From contig JAJZFS010000045.1 of NCBI GenBank assembly GCA_021805245.1, forward strand, positions 1 through 32,210: a stretch of 32,210 nt of DNA. The letters are read 5' to 3'. Source of the DNA: Pseudomonadota bacterium (GTDB lineage: Bacteria > Pseudomonadota > Alphaproteobacteria > Micavibrionales > UBA2020). The position numbers were made by a program, and so were the translations under genes. Positions 9,427-18,334 of the stretch are shown one piece after another. Numbering within the stretch: position 1 is the first letter of the stretch; each line of letters begins with the position of its first letter. Below the pieces are notes generated by a model, which saw nothing but the letters and a program-made list of their open reading frames with translations, was not told the origin of the DNA and ran no database searches.

Positions 9427-12400
9427 ATGCTCCGTCAGGTCACACTGGAAGATAAATACACCGAGAAATCAGGCCGTATCTATTTGAACGGCCTGCAGGC
9501 GCTGGTGCGCATTCCGATCATGCAAAGACAATTGGATGTGGCCGCCAACCTCAACACGGGCACCTTTATTTCCGGTTACCGCGGCTCGCCGCTGGGCGGG
9601 CTGGATATGGCGCTGCAGTCTGCGCAGCAATACCTTGACGAAAACAACATCAAGTTCGTGCCGGGCATCAACGAAGACCTCGGCGCGACCGCCGTGTGGG
9701 GCAGCCAGCAACTCAACCTCGGCCCCGGCGCGGAATACGACGGCGTCGTCGGCATCTGGTACGGCAAAGGTCCCGGCGTCGACCGTTCTCTGGACGCGCT
9801 GAAACACGCCAACGCCGCGGGCAGCTCCAAACACGGCGGCGTGCTCGCGCTCGCGGGCGACGACCATGCCTGCAAATCCTCTACGTTCCCGCACCAGTCG
9901 GAGCAGGCCTTCGTCCACGCGATGATTCCCGTTTTGAACCCCGCGGGCATCGCCGATGCGATGGAACTCGGCCTGCACGGCATCGCCATGTCGCGCTATT
10001 CCGGCTGCTGGACGGCGATGAAGGTGATCAGCGATTTCGCCGACAGTTCGGCTTCGGTCTTTTCCGATCCGTCCGCGTTGCAGTTCAAGACGCCGGTGGA
10101 TTTCAACATGCCGCCCGAGGGTCTCAACATCCGCTGGTACGATCCGCCCGTGGTGCAGGAAGAGCGTCTGGTCACGCAAAAGCTGCCCGCCGCGCAGGCT
10201 TACGCCCGCGCCAACGGCCTTGATAAATTCATCATCAATCCGAAGAAAAAGCGCATCGCCCTCGTCGCCACCGGCAAGGCCTTCATGGACGCCATGCAGG
10301 CGCTGGAAGATCTCGGCATCACCAAGAGCCGCGCCGAAGAGCTGGGTCTGGCCGTTTATAAGGTCACGCTCGTCTGGCCGCTGGAGAGCGAAGGCATCCG
10401 CAAACTCGCCGCCGAAACGGACGAGATTTTCGTCATCGAGGAAAAGCGCGCCTTCGTCGAGGAGCAAATCAAGAAAATCCTCTTCCACGTCGATGCCGAC
10501 AAGCGCCCGCGCGTCACCGGCAAGACCGATGAAAAGGGCGTGCCGTTGCTGCCCGAAACCTACGAGCTTTCGCCCGCGCTGATCGCCGACGCGCTGATCA
10601 AGCGGCTGAAGCCGCTCGCCGAGGTCAAGCCGTTCGAAGACCGCATGGCGGTCATTCACAAGAATTTCGACCTCAAGGGCAAACCTTCGCCGGTCGTGCG
10701 CATGCCGTGGTATTGCTCCGGCTGCCCGCACAACACCTCCACCGTCGTGCCGGAGGGGAGCCGCGCGCTCGCCGGCATCGGCTGCCACTACATGGCGATG
10801 TGGATGGACCGCCGCACCTATATGTTCACGCAGATGGGCGGCGAGGGCGTGCCGTGGATCGGGCAGGCGCCGTTCACCAAGGAAAAGCACGTCTTCTCCA
10901 ACCTCGGCGACGGCACCTATCTCCACTCCGGCCTGCTGGCGATCCGCGCCTCTATCGCCGCCAACATCAATATCACCTACAAAATCCTTTACAACGACGC
11001 CGTCGCCATGACCGGCGGCCAGCACGTCGACGGCCAGTTGAGCGTCGTCGACATCGCGCGTCAGGTCGACGCCGAGGGCGTGAAGGCGATTTACGTCGTC
11101 TCCGACGAGCCGTGGAAATACGGCAACAGCGCGAACTTCCCCGCCGGAACGCACATCTGCCACCGCGACGACCTTAACGAGGTGCAGAAAACCCTGCGCG
11201 AGATCGAAGGCACGACTATCCTGATTTACGACCAGACCTGCGCCGCCGAAAAGCGCCGCCGCCGCAAGCGCGGGCTGATGGAAGATCCGGCCAAGCGCAT
11301 CATCATCAATGAACGAGTCTGCGAGGGCTGCGGCGATTGCGGCGAAAAGTCCAACTGCCTGTCCATCGCACCGGTGGAGACCGAATTCGGCCGCAAGCGG
11401 CAGATCGACCAGTCGAGCTGCAACAAGGATTATTCCTGCGTCAAGGGCTTCTGCCCGAGCTTCGTCACCGTCCTCGGCGGCGGCCTGAAGAAGCCGGAAG
11501 GCGCGAAGCTCGGCGACGAGGTCGAGGCGCTGTTCAAGGACATGCCGGAGCCGGACATCGCCAGCCTTGACGAGCCGTTCTCCATTCTCGTCACCGGCGT
11601 CGGCGGCACGGGCGTCGTGACCATCGGCGCGATTCTCGCCATGGCGGCGCACCTCGAAGACAAGGGCGCGACGACGATGGACCAGACCGGCCTCGCGCAA
11701 AAGGGCGGCGCCGTCACCAGCCATATCCGCATCGCCAAAACGCCGGAAGACATCCATACCGTGCGTCTTTCCACCGCGGGCGCGACGGTCGTCCTCGGCT
11801 GCGACATGCTGGTGACCGCGGACGGGACTTCGCTCTCCAAAATCCATCCGAACAAGACGAAAGTCATCCTTAACACCCACAAGGCGCAGACCGGCGCCTT
11901 CACGCACGATACGGAATGGAAGATTCCGACCGACAAGGTGATCGGGGCAATCGCAAGCCTGTGCGGCAAGGACAATCTTTCCACGCTGGAGGCGACGCAG
12001 ATCGCGACGCAACTGACGGGCAATTCCATCGCGACCAACATGTTCATGCTCGGCTACGCCTGCCAGAAGGGCTATATCCCGCTGACGCCGGAAGCGATTT
12101 TGCGCGCGATCGAGCTCAACGGCGCCTCCGTCAAAATGAACAAGCAGGCGTTCCTCTGGGGCCGCCGCGCCGCCTACGACATGGAAAAGGTGGAGGAAAT
12201 CGCCCGCCCGCGCGGCATGGGCGATCTCGAACGCCACCGCGAGCTTTCCAAGAACGCCGATGAAGTGATTGCCCGCCGCATCCTGTCTCTGACCGGATAC
12301 CAGAACGATGCCTATGCGCAAAAATACAAGGCGCTGGTCGATGCCGTTTCCGCCGCCGATGAAAAGCTGAACGGCAAGCCCGGAAAACTCACCGACGCCG

Positions 12401-12912
12401 TGGCGCGCTACTACTACAAGCTGATGGCCTACAAGGACGAATACGAAGTCGCGCGGCTTTATACCGACGGCCAGTTTCTGGCGCAGCTCAAGCAGACCTT
12501 CGACGGCAAGACCCGTCTGCGCTTCAACCTCGCGCCGCCGCTGCTGGCGAAGCGCGACAAGGACACCGGCGAGCTGAAAAAAGCCGAATACGGCGCCTGG
12601 GTGCTGACCGCATTCCGCCTGCTGGCGAAGCTGAAAGGCCTGCGCGGCACGGCGCTCGATATTTTCGGCTACAGCGAAGAACGCCGCACGGAGCGCCGCC
12701 TGATCGGCGAATACAAGGCGGCGATCGAGAAGGTTTTGCCGGTGCTGAATAAAGACAATTACGCTCTCGCGGTCGAGCTGGCATCGGTGCCCGAGCATAT
12801 CCGCGGCTACGGCCACGTGAAGCTGAAGCATATCGAAGCGGCGAAGAAGCGCGAGGCGGAATTGCTGGAAAAGCTCGATATGCCGGCGGAAGAGAAAAAA
12901 CAGGCCGCCTGA
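9427..12912 (+). CDS. Indolepyruvate:ferredoxin oxidoreductase, fused alpha/beta form
   Basis: 1161 aa; FISGYRGSPLGGLDMALQ, CSGCPHNTSTVVPEGSRALAGIGCHYMA, CEGCGDCGEKSNCLSI, GVGGTGVVTIGAILAMAAHLE. Confidence 0.95.
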   Translation: MLRQVTLEDKYTEKSGRIYLNGLQALVRIPIMQRQLDVAANLNTGTFISGYRGSPLGGLDMALQSAQQYLDENNIKFVPGINEDLGATAVWGSQQLNLGPGAEYDGVVGIWYGKGPGVDRSLDALKHANAAGSSKHGGVLALAGDDHACKSSTFPHQSEQAFVHAMIPVLNPAGIADAMELGLHGIAMSRYSGCWTAMKVISDFADSSASVFSDPSALQFKTPVDFNMPPEGLNIRWYDPPVVQEERLVTQKLPAAQAYARANGLDKFIINPKKKRIALVATGKAFMDAMQALEDLGITKSRAEELGLAVYKVTLVWPLESEGIRKLAAETDEIFVIEEKRAFVEEQIKKILFHVDADKRPRVTGKTDEKGVPLLPETYELSPALIADALIKRLKPLAEVKPFEDRMAVIHKNFDLKGKPSPVVRMPWYCSGCPHNTSTVVPEGSRALAGIGCHYMAMWMDRRTYMFTQMGGEGVPWIGQAPFTKEKHVFSNLGDGTYLHSGLLAIRASIAANINITYKILYNDAVAMTGGQHVDGQLSVVDIARQVDAEGVKAIYVVSDEPWKYGNSANFPAGTHICHRDDLNEVQKTLREIEGTTILIYDQTCAAEKRRRRKRGLMEDPAKRIIINERVCEGCGDCGEKSNCLSIAPVETEFGRKRQIDQSSCNKDYSCVKGFCPSFVTVLGGGLKKPEGAKLGDEVEALFKDMPEPDIASLDEPFSILVTGVGGTGVVTIGAILAMAAHLEDKGATTMDQTGLAQKGGAVTSHIRIAKTPEDIHTVRLSTAGATVVLGCDMLVTADGTSLSKIHPNKTKVILNTHKAQTGAFTHDTEWKIPTDKVIGAIASLCGKDNLSTLEATQIATQLTGNSIATNMFMLGYACQKGYIPLTPEAILRAIELNGASVKMNKQAFLWGRRAAYDMEKVEEIARPRGMGDLERHRELSKNADEVIARRILSLTGYQNDAYAQKYKALVDAVSAADEKLNGKPGKLTDAVARYYYKLMAYKDEYEVARLYTDGQFLAQLKQTFDGKTRLRFNLAPPLLAKRDKDTGELKKAEYGAWVLTAFRLLAKLKGLRGTALDIFGYSEERRTERRLIGEYKAAIEKVLPVLNKDNYALAVELASVPEHIRGYGHVKLKHIEAAKKREAELLEKLDMPAEEKKQAA

Positions 12913-12926
12913 GCCTTTAAAGCAGC

Positions 12927-13784
12927 TTACATTTTCAGGGCTTTGATGTGGTCGTAGTCGTTGATGCGCTTCGCAATGGCGGCTGCTTTTTCTATCTTGC
13001 GGTTTTCTTCATGGCTGTCGCTGAGAAGCTTTTTCAGGCTTGCTTCCCGGCAAAGCTCCGCGGGGCGCTGGCCTTGCGCGTTTTTCAAAGAGGCGTTCGC
13101 GCCGAGAGCCAGGAGCTTGGCAGCCGCCCCCATGGCGTCTTTTTCCGCCGCGTGGTGCGACGGCGTCCAGCCGCTCTTATCGGCGCCGTTCGGGTCCATG
13201 CCTTTTTCTTTCACCAGATAGGCGATGATGTCGGGGTGGTTGTAAAAGGCCGCCATATGCAGCAGGCTGCCGCCGTAGCCCCCGTTGTTCCATTGGAAAT
13301 TTTGCTGGAGGGTTTCGGGGTTTTTCTCGACGAAGTCGCGGACGTCCGCCAGGTTTCCGATCATCATGCCCTGCAGCAGCTTGTGCTGCGGATGCAGAAG
13401 GCGTTTGATGGCGCCGCTTTCCGTCTTGTCGGCGGGCTGGCTGCCGTCGGCGGCGGCGATGTCCGATTTCGCGCCGAGCATCTGCAGCATCTGTATCGCT
13501 TCTTTGGCGTTGTTGATGGCCGCGTGGTGCATCGGCGCGAGCTTGCCTTTGGATGACGACTGATCGTTGACATCCATGTTTTTCTCTTTGACGAGAAACT
13601 CGATGAACTCCGGCCGGTCGTAGGCGGCGGCCATGTGCAGAAGGCCGCCCGGGAGTTTTTGGCTGCCGCCGGCTCTTTTGGTCACCAGTTTCAGCAATTT
13701 CGGCTTTTTCATCAGCGCGACCCTGAGGCCGATGAGAGTGCCGGAGCGCATGAGCGCGGCCATTTTTTTTGCTTCAAAAAACAT
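12927..13784 (-). CDS. Ankyrin repeat protein (Ank1), 285 aa, two modules, no EIM domain
   Basis: GGLLHMAAAYDRPEFIEFLVKEKNMDVN and GSLLHMAAFYNHPDIIAYLVKEKGMDPN...GWTPSHHAAEKDAMGAAAKLLALGANASLKN; C-terminus INDYDHIKALKM. Confidence 0.9.
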   Translation of the reverse strand: MFFEAKKMAALMRSGTLIGLRVALMKKPKLLKLVTKRAGGSQKLPGGLLHMAAAYDRPEFIEFLVKEKNMDVNDQSSSKGKLAPMHHAAINNAKEAIQMLQMLGAKSDIAAADGSQPADKTESGAIKRLLHPQHKLLQGMMIGNLADVRDFVEKNPETLQQNFQWNNGGYGGSLLHMAAFYNHPDIIAYLVKEKGMDPNGADKSGWTPSHHAAEKDAMGAAAKLLALGANASLKNAQGQRPAELCREASLKKLLSDSHEENRKIEKAAAIAKRINDYDHIKALKM

Positions 13785-13814
13785 ATATCATTTCCTTTTT
13801 TAAGCCGAAGGGGG

Positions 13815-14957
13815 CTACATGCCCGATCTTTTCAGCCTGTCGTATCTGTGTTTCGGGTCCGCGGGTGAGGCGGGCGCTTTGTCTTCTTCCGCCCCGGCGC
13901 CGGCGGATTCTTTCTGGAAGGCGGCGGCGAGTTTTTCCCGCGCCTGTTTGAGAATTTCCTGATCTTCGAGCTTGGCGAATTTCGTCTTGCTTTGCAGCAG
14001 CTGCCCGCTTTTCAGGTTTTCGGTGATGGAGGTGCAAATGCCCGACGAAAAGTTGAACAGCTCGGTCAGCTTGTAGCAGTCGCCGGGCAGCGTGCGCGCG
14101 TACATGATTTCGTTTTCCGAGAGGGCCGTCCATGCGCCCGCGGCCTTGGCCATGTCCTTCTCGCGGACCTGTTCCGCCGCATATTCCTGCTCGCACTTCT
14201 GCAGCAAGTCCTTGAGCATGGGATTGTCGCAAACCATGCCGGGAAGCTTGTCGTTTGTGTTTTTCAAAGACGGGTCGGCGCCCAGTTCCAGAAGCCTGAT
14301 CGCGGCTTCCATGGAGCCGTTTTTGGCGGCGTGGTGCAAAGGCGTCCAATTCTGCATTGTTTTTTGGTCGTTGACGTTCATGCCCTTTTCCGTGACGAGG
14401 TAATCGATCAGACCGGGCTGGTTATAAAACGCCGCCATATGCAGAAGGGTGCCGGAAAATTTTCCGTCCTGCCACCGGAAGTCTTCATAAAGTCGGGACG
14501 GATTTTTTTCCACTTCCGCCTTGAGCGTGTCGGGATCACCGGTCTGAATGGCCGTGAAAAGCCTGATGTCCGGATTGAGAAGGTTTTTCAGACCCGGCGT
14601 GGCTTCGTCGTAGGGCGTCTTTTGCTCGCTGTTTTTCGCGTTCAGGTTCGCGCCGAGCGCGATCAGTTCCTTTGCGGCCTGCATCGCGCCGTTCTGGCCC
14701 GCATGGTGCAGGGGCGTGTTCTGCTTGAAATTGGCCCAGTCGACAGCCATGCCTTTTTCCTGCACCAGAAAGCGGACGATGGCCGCCTGGTCGCAGGACG
14801 CCGCGACATGGAGCAGGCTGCCTTTGTGGCTGGCGCCCGGCATGCTCCACGCGTATACGCCGTTGATCAGGTCGGGGTCTTTGGCCAGCGCTTTTTCGAG
14901 CTTGCTCAAGGCGGCTTGCCTGATCAGTTCAACAGGATCCACTTTTTTGCCGAACAT
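13815..14957 (-). CDS. Ankyrin repeat protein (Ank2), 380 aa, with conserved C-terminal EIM domain
   Basis: MFGKKVDPVELIR start; GTLLHMAAFYNQPGLIDYLVTEKGMNVN; WTALSENEIMYARTLPGDCYKLTELFNFSSGICTSITENL; C-terminus KHRYDRLKRSGM. Confidence 0.9.
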   Translation of the reverse strand: MFGKKVDPVELIRQAALSKLEKALAKDPDLINGVYAWSMPGASHKGSLLHVAASCDQAAIVRFLVQEKGMAVDWANFKQNTPLHHAGQNGAMQAAKELIALGANLNAKNSEQKTPYDEATPGLKNLLNPDIRLFTAIQTGDPDTLKAEVEKNPSRLYEDFRWQDGKFSGTLLHMAAFYNQPGLIDYLVTEKGMNVNDQKTMQNWTPLHHAAKNGSMEAAIRLLELGADPSLKNTNDKLPGMVCDNPMLKDLLQKCEQEYAAEQVREKDMAKAAGAWTALSENEIMYARTLPGDCYKLTELFNFSSGICTSITENLKSGQLLQSKTKFAKLEDQEILKQAREKLAAAFQKESAGAGAEEDKAPASPADPKHRYDRLKRSGM

Positions 14958-14992
14958 CTGCGTGCTCCTTGAGTAAAAAATCTATGGCTGAC

Positions 14993-15021
14993 ACTTTAGT
15001 CCCGCATATATAATATGTCAA
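14993..15021 (-). promoter_or_regulatory. Putative promoter for the Ank2-Ank1 unit
   Basis: Minus strand TTGACA - 17 nt - TAAAGT in an AT-rich intergenic region, followed by AAGGAGCACGCAG-ATG. Confidence 0.65.
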
Positions 15022-15081
15022 TGACACATACATAAATTATTGATAATAAATGATTTTTTCAGCTCTATGGCTCGCACCGGC

Positions 15082-15834
15082 TTACTTGCCGAGGTCGCGC
15101 AGCTTATCGTAGTTATGCTTGAGCTGCACCGGCTGCGCCGCGGGTTTCTCCACTGCCGTTATTTCGACGGCAATGCCGCGGATTTCCGTCAGCTGCGCAC
15201 AGGCCTTTTTGAGGATCTCCCGATCGGCAAGGTCTTCAAACTTCTTTTCTTCCTGCGTGGTCTGGCCGCTTTGCAGCGTCTCGGTGATGGAGAGGCAGGT
15301 GGCGGAGGCGAAATTGAAAAGCTTCGTCAGGCGGTAGCGGCCGCCGGGCAGCGTGCGCTCGAACATGATCTCGTCGTCGGAGAGGGCCGTCCATTTTCCT
15401 TCGGCATTGATCTTAGCCTCTTCGACCGCCGGTTGCTGCTTTTGCTGCTGCAGCAGGTCTCTCAGCATATGGCTTGTGGAACGCTCGTCGGGGCATTGGC
15501 CGCTGTTGTTTTTCAGCTCCGCATCCGCGCCGAGCGCCAGCAGCGTCTTCAGGGTTTCGCTGGAGGCGTTGCTTTCGCACGCGTAGTGCAGGGGCGTCCA
15601 GCCACCCTTGTTCCGCTCGTTGATGTTCATGCCTTTTTCGGCGGCGAGAAAGCGGATGATGTCCGGCTGGTCGTAAAAGGCGGCGGCGGAGAGGATATTG
15701 GCGGTGTAGCTGCCGCTGCTTTCTTCCCAGGGATAGGCCTTGCGCAGAAAATCCGGATTTTTCGCCAGCGTTTTTTTGAGGCCGGCAAGGTCGCCGTTAC
15801 GGATCATTTTGATGGGGTCTTTTTTGCCGAACAT
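15082..15834 (-). CDS. Ankyrin repeat protein (Ank3), about 250 aa, with EIM domain
   Basis: MFGKKDPIKMIRNGDLAGLKKTLAKNPDFL; GWTPLHYACES; WTALSDDEIMFERTLPGGRYRLTKLFNFASATCLSITETL; C-terminus KHNYDKLRDLGK. ORF open from 15840; MFGKK start at 15834 matches the paralogs. Confidence 0.9.
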   Translation of the reverse strand: MFGKKDPIKMIRNGDLAGLKKTLAKNPDFLRKAYPWEESSGSYTANILSAAAFYDQPDIIRFLAAEKGMNINERNKGGWTPLHYACESNASSETLKTLLALGADAELKNNSGQCPDERSTSHMLRDLLQQQKQQPAVEEAKINAEGKWTALSDDEIMFERTLPGGRYRLTKLFNFASATCLSITETLQSGQTTQEEKKFEDLADREILKKACAQLTEIRGIAVEITAVEKPAAQPVQLKHNYDKLRDLGK

Positions 15835-15852
15835 GCGCATACTCTCCTGAAA

Positions 15853-16617
15853 TTACTTGCCGAGATCGCGCAGCTTGTCGTAGCTGTGCTTGATTTGTGT
15901 CGATTTTGCCGCGGGCTTCTCTTCCGGCGCCGTTATCTCGGCGGCAACGCCGCGCAGCTCCAGCAGTTTCTCGCAGGCCGTTTTGACGATGTCCTGATCC
16001 AGCAGCTCCTCGAACTTTTTCTCTTCCTGCACGATCCGGCCGTTTTCGAGGTCTTTGGTGATGGAGGTGCAGACGGCGGCGGCGAAGTTGAAAACTTTGG
16101 TCAGGCGGTAATGTCCGCCGGGCAGCGTGCGCTCGAACATGATCTCGGTGTCGGAAAGGCCCGTCCATTCGCCGGCGGCTTGGGCGGCCGTCTGTTTGCG
16201 GTTACGCACCGCTTCATATTCCTCCGCCTTCTCCCTGAGAAAGTCCTGCAGGGGCGGGCTGGTGGTTTGCGCGGCGGGCAGGGTTCCGTCGGCCGTTTTC
16301 ATCGTCGGGGTGGCGCCGAGTTCCACAAGCTTGATCGCTGCGGCCTTGGCGTTGTTTTTGGCGGCATGGTGCAGCGGGGTCCAGTTGTTGCTGCTTAAGG
16401 CGTCGAGGTCCATGCCTTTTTCGGTGACGAGGTATTCGACCAGATGCGGATGGTTGTAAAAGGCCGCCATATGCAGCAGCGTGCCGCCGAAATTGTGTGT
16501 CTTGCTCGACCACGACATCTCCTGATTCAGCAGGGCGGGGGACTTTGTAAGCTTGATTTTCAAGGCTTCAAGGTCGCCTTCGATGGTGATCTGGTCGATG
16601 CTCTTTTTGCCGAACAT
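15853..16617 (-). CDS. Ankyrin repeat protein (Ank4), about 254 aa, with EIM domain
   Basis: MFGKKSIDQITIEGDLEALK; GTLLHMAAFYNHPHLVEYLVTEKGMDLD; WTGLSDTEIMFERTLPGGHYRLTKVFNFAAAVCTSITKDL; C-terminus KHSYDKLRDLGK. ORF open from 16656; AGGAGCACGCCT before 16617 supports that start. Confidence 0.9.
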   Translation of the reverse strand: MFGKKSIDQITIEGDLEALKIKLTKSPALLNQEMSWSSKTHNFGGTLLHMAAFYNHPHLVEYLVTEKGMDLDALSSNNWTPLHHAAKNNAKAAAIKLVELGATPTMKTADGTLPAAQTTSPPLQDFLREKAEEYEAVRNRKQTAAQAAGEWTGLSDTEIMFERTLPGGHYRLTKVFNFAAAVCTSITKDLENGRIVQEEKKFEELLDQDIVKTACEKLLELRGVAAEITAPEEKPAAKSTQIKHSYDKLRDLGK

Positions 16618-16654
16618 AGGCGTGCTCCTGATGCCAGAGAGAATCCTGCGCGGC

Positions 16655-16683
16655 ACATTAGCAACGGATTGTTAATATGTCAA
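16655..16683 (-). promoter_or_regulatory. Putative promoter for the Ank4-Ank3 unit
   Basis: Minus strand TTGACA - 17 nt - TAATGT; shares TTGACATATTA with the Ank2 promoter. Confidence 0.6.
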
Positions 16684-16708
16684 TTAGATTATGAATAAAA
16701 TAGCGATT

Positions 16709-18331
16709 TTATGCGTTTACGGCTTCCGGCGCGGCCACGGCGATGTTCAGTGCGGCGGCGAGCAGGGTTTTGGTGTAGTCCTCTTTCGGCCTGTTGAAGA
16801 TCTGTTCCGTCGGGCCGCGCTCGACGACCTTGCCGTTTTTCATGACGATGACGTCGTGCGAGAGGGCGCGCACCACGCGGAGGTCGTGGCTGATGAACAT
16901 GTAGGCGAGGTTGTGCTTTCGCTGCAGGTCGCGCAAAAGGTCGATGATCTGCGCCTGCACCGACATGTCGAGCGCCGAGGTCGGCTCGTCGAGGATGACG
17001 AACTTCGGCTTCAGCACCATGGCACGGGCGATGGCGACGCGCTGGCGCTGTCCGCCCGAGAATTCATGCGGATAGCGGTGGCGCATTTCGGGGTCGAGGC
17101 CGGTTTCCTGCATCGCGGCGACGACTCTCTTGTCGCGATCCTCCGCCGTGAAATGCGGGAAGTGCACCAGCAAGCCTTCCTCGATGATCTGCGCGATGGA
17201 CAGCCGCGGCGACAGCGCGCCGTAAGGGTCCTGAAAGACGATCTGCATGTCCTTGCGCAGGGGACGGAGGTCGTTCGCCGCCATGATGTCGATGGGCTTC
17301 CCTTCGAAGGTGATCACGCCTTTGCTCTGGATCAGGCGCAGGAGAGCGAGGCCGAGGGTCGTTTTGCCGGAGCCTGATTCGCCGACGACTCCGACGGTCT
17401 GCCCCGGGCGGACGTCGATGTCGATGCCGTCCACCGCGCGCACATAGTCCACCGTGCGGCGGAACACGCCCGCTTTGACGGGGAAATACACCTTGAGGTC
17501 TTTGGCGTGGAAGATGGCGTCTGCCTTCGCGTCGAACGGTATCGGCGCGCCCTTGGGCTGTGCGGCGAGCAGCATTTTTGTATAGTCATGTTCGGCGGCG
17601 GTGAAGATTTTCTGCGTCGTGCCGTATTCCACCAGTTCGCCCTGATACATCACCGCCACATTGTCGGCCATCTTGCGGACGATGCTGAGGTCGTGGGTGA
17701 TGAGCATGATCGCCATGCCGGTCTTCTGCTGCAAATCCTTGAGCAGTGCGAGCAACTGCGCCTGCACTGTCACGTCCACTGCCGTGGTCGGCTCGTCGGC
17801 GATCAGCAGGTCTGGCTCGTTGGCGAGCGCCATGGCGATCATCACGCGCTGGCGCTGCCCGCCGGACAGCTCGTGCGGAAAGGCATTGAGGCGGGTGGTG
17901 AGCTTTTCAAGGCCGACGAGATTGAGAAGCTCGATGACGCGCGCCCGCGCCTTGTCCGGCGCCATGCGCTTGTGGATGAACAGCACTTCGGCGATTTGTT
18001 TTTCAATCGAGTGCAGCGGGTTGAGCGAGGTCATCGGCTCCTGAAAGATCATGGCGACCTTGTTGCCGCGGATGCCGCGCAACACCGCTTCCGGCGCGTG
18101 CATCAGCTCTTCGCCCTTGAACTTCACCGAACCGGAGGGATGCTCCGCGCTCGGATAGGGCAGCAGTTGCAGGATCGAGAGCGCCGTCACCGACTTGCCC
18201 GAGCCGCTCTCCCCCACCACGGCGAGAATTTCGCCCTTTGCGATGGAGAACGACACGTTTTTCACCGCGTGCGTCACCTGATCGCCGTTTTTGAAATCCA
18301 CCGAAAGATTTTTGACGTCAAGCAGGGCCAT
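16709..18331 (-). CDS. yejF: Dual-ATPase peptide/microcin C-type ABC transporter ATP-binding protein
   Basis: 540 aa with two Walker A sites (GESGSGKS, GESGSGKT) and two LSGGQRQR/FSGGQRQR signatures; adjacent permeases and binding protein. Confidence 0.94.
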   Translation of the reverse strand: MALLDVKNLSVDFKNGDQVTHAVKNVSFSIAKGEILAVVGESGSGKSVTALSILQLLPYPSAEHPSGSVKFKGEELMHAPEAVLRGIRGNKVAMIFQEPMTSLNPLHSIEKQIAEVLFIHKRMAPDKARARVIELLNLVGLEKLTTRLNAFPHELSGGQRQRVMIAMALANEPDLLIADEPTTAVDVTVQAQLLALLKDLQQKTGMAIMLITHDLSIVRKMADNVAVMYQGELVEYGTTQKIFTAAEHDYTKMLLAAQPKGAPIPFDAKADAIFHAKDLKVYFPVKAGVFRRTVDYVRAVDGIDIDVRPGQTVGVVGESGSGKTTLGLALLRLIQSKGVITFEGKPIDIMAANDLRPLRKDMQIVFQDPYGALSPRLSIAQIIEEGLLVHFPHFTAEDRDKRVVAAMQETGLDPEMRHRYPHEFSGGQRQRVAIARAMVLKPKFVILDEPTSALDMSVQAQIIDLLRDLQRKHNLAYMFISHDLRVVRALSHDVIVMKNGKVVERGPTEQIFNRPKEDYTKTLLAAALNIAVAAPEAVNA

Positions 18332-18334
18332 GAT

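Noticed and set aside
9469-12831. 1120-aa antisense ORF opposite the indolepyruvate oxidoreductase gene
   Set aside because: Mirrors a highly conserved sense gene; Arg/His/Leu/Val-rich low-information translation typical of the antisense frame in GC-rich DNA.
16690-16712. ATAAAAT/ATTTTAT inverted repeat as a yejF terminator
   Set aside because: Purely AT stem without a T-tract; more likely incidental AT-rich sequence next to the ankyrin promoter.
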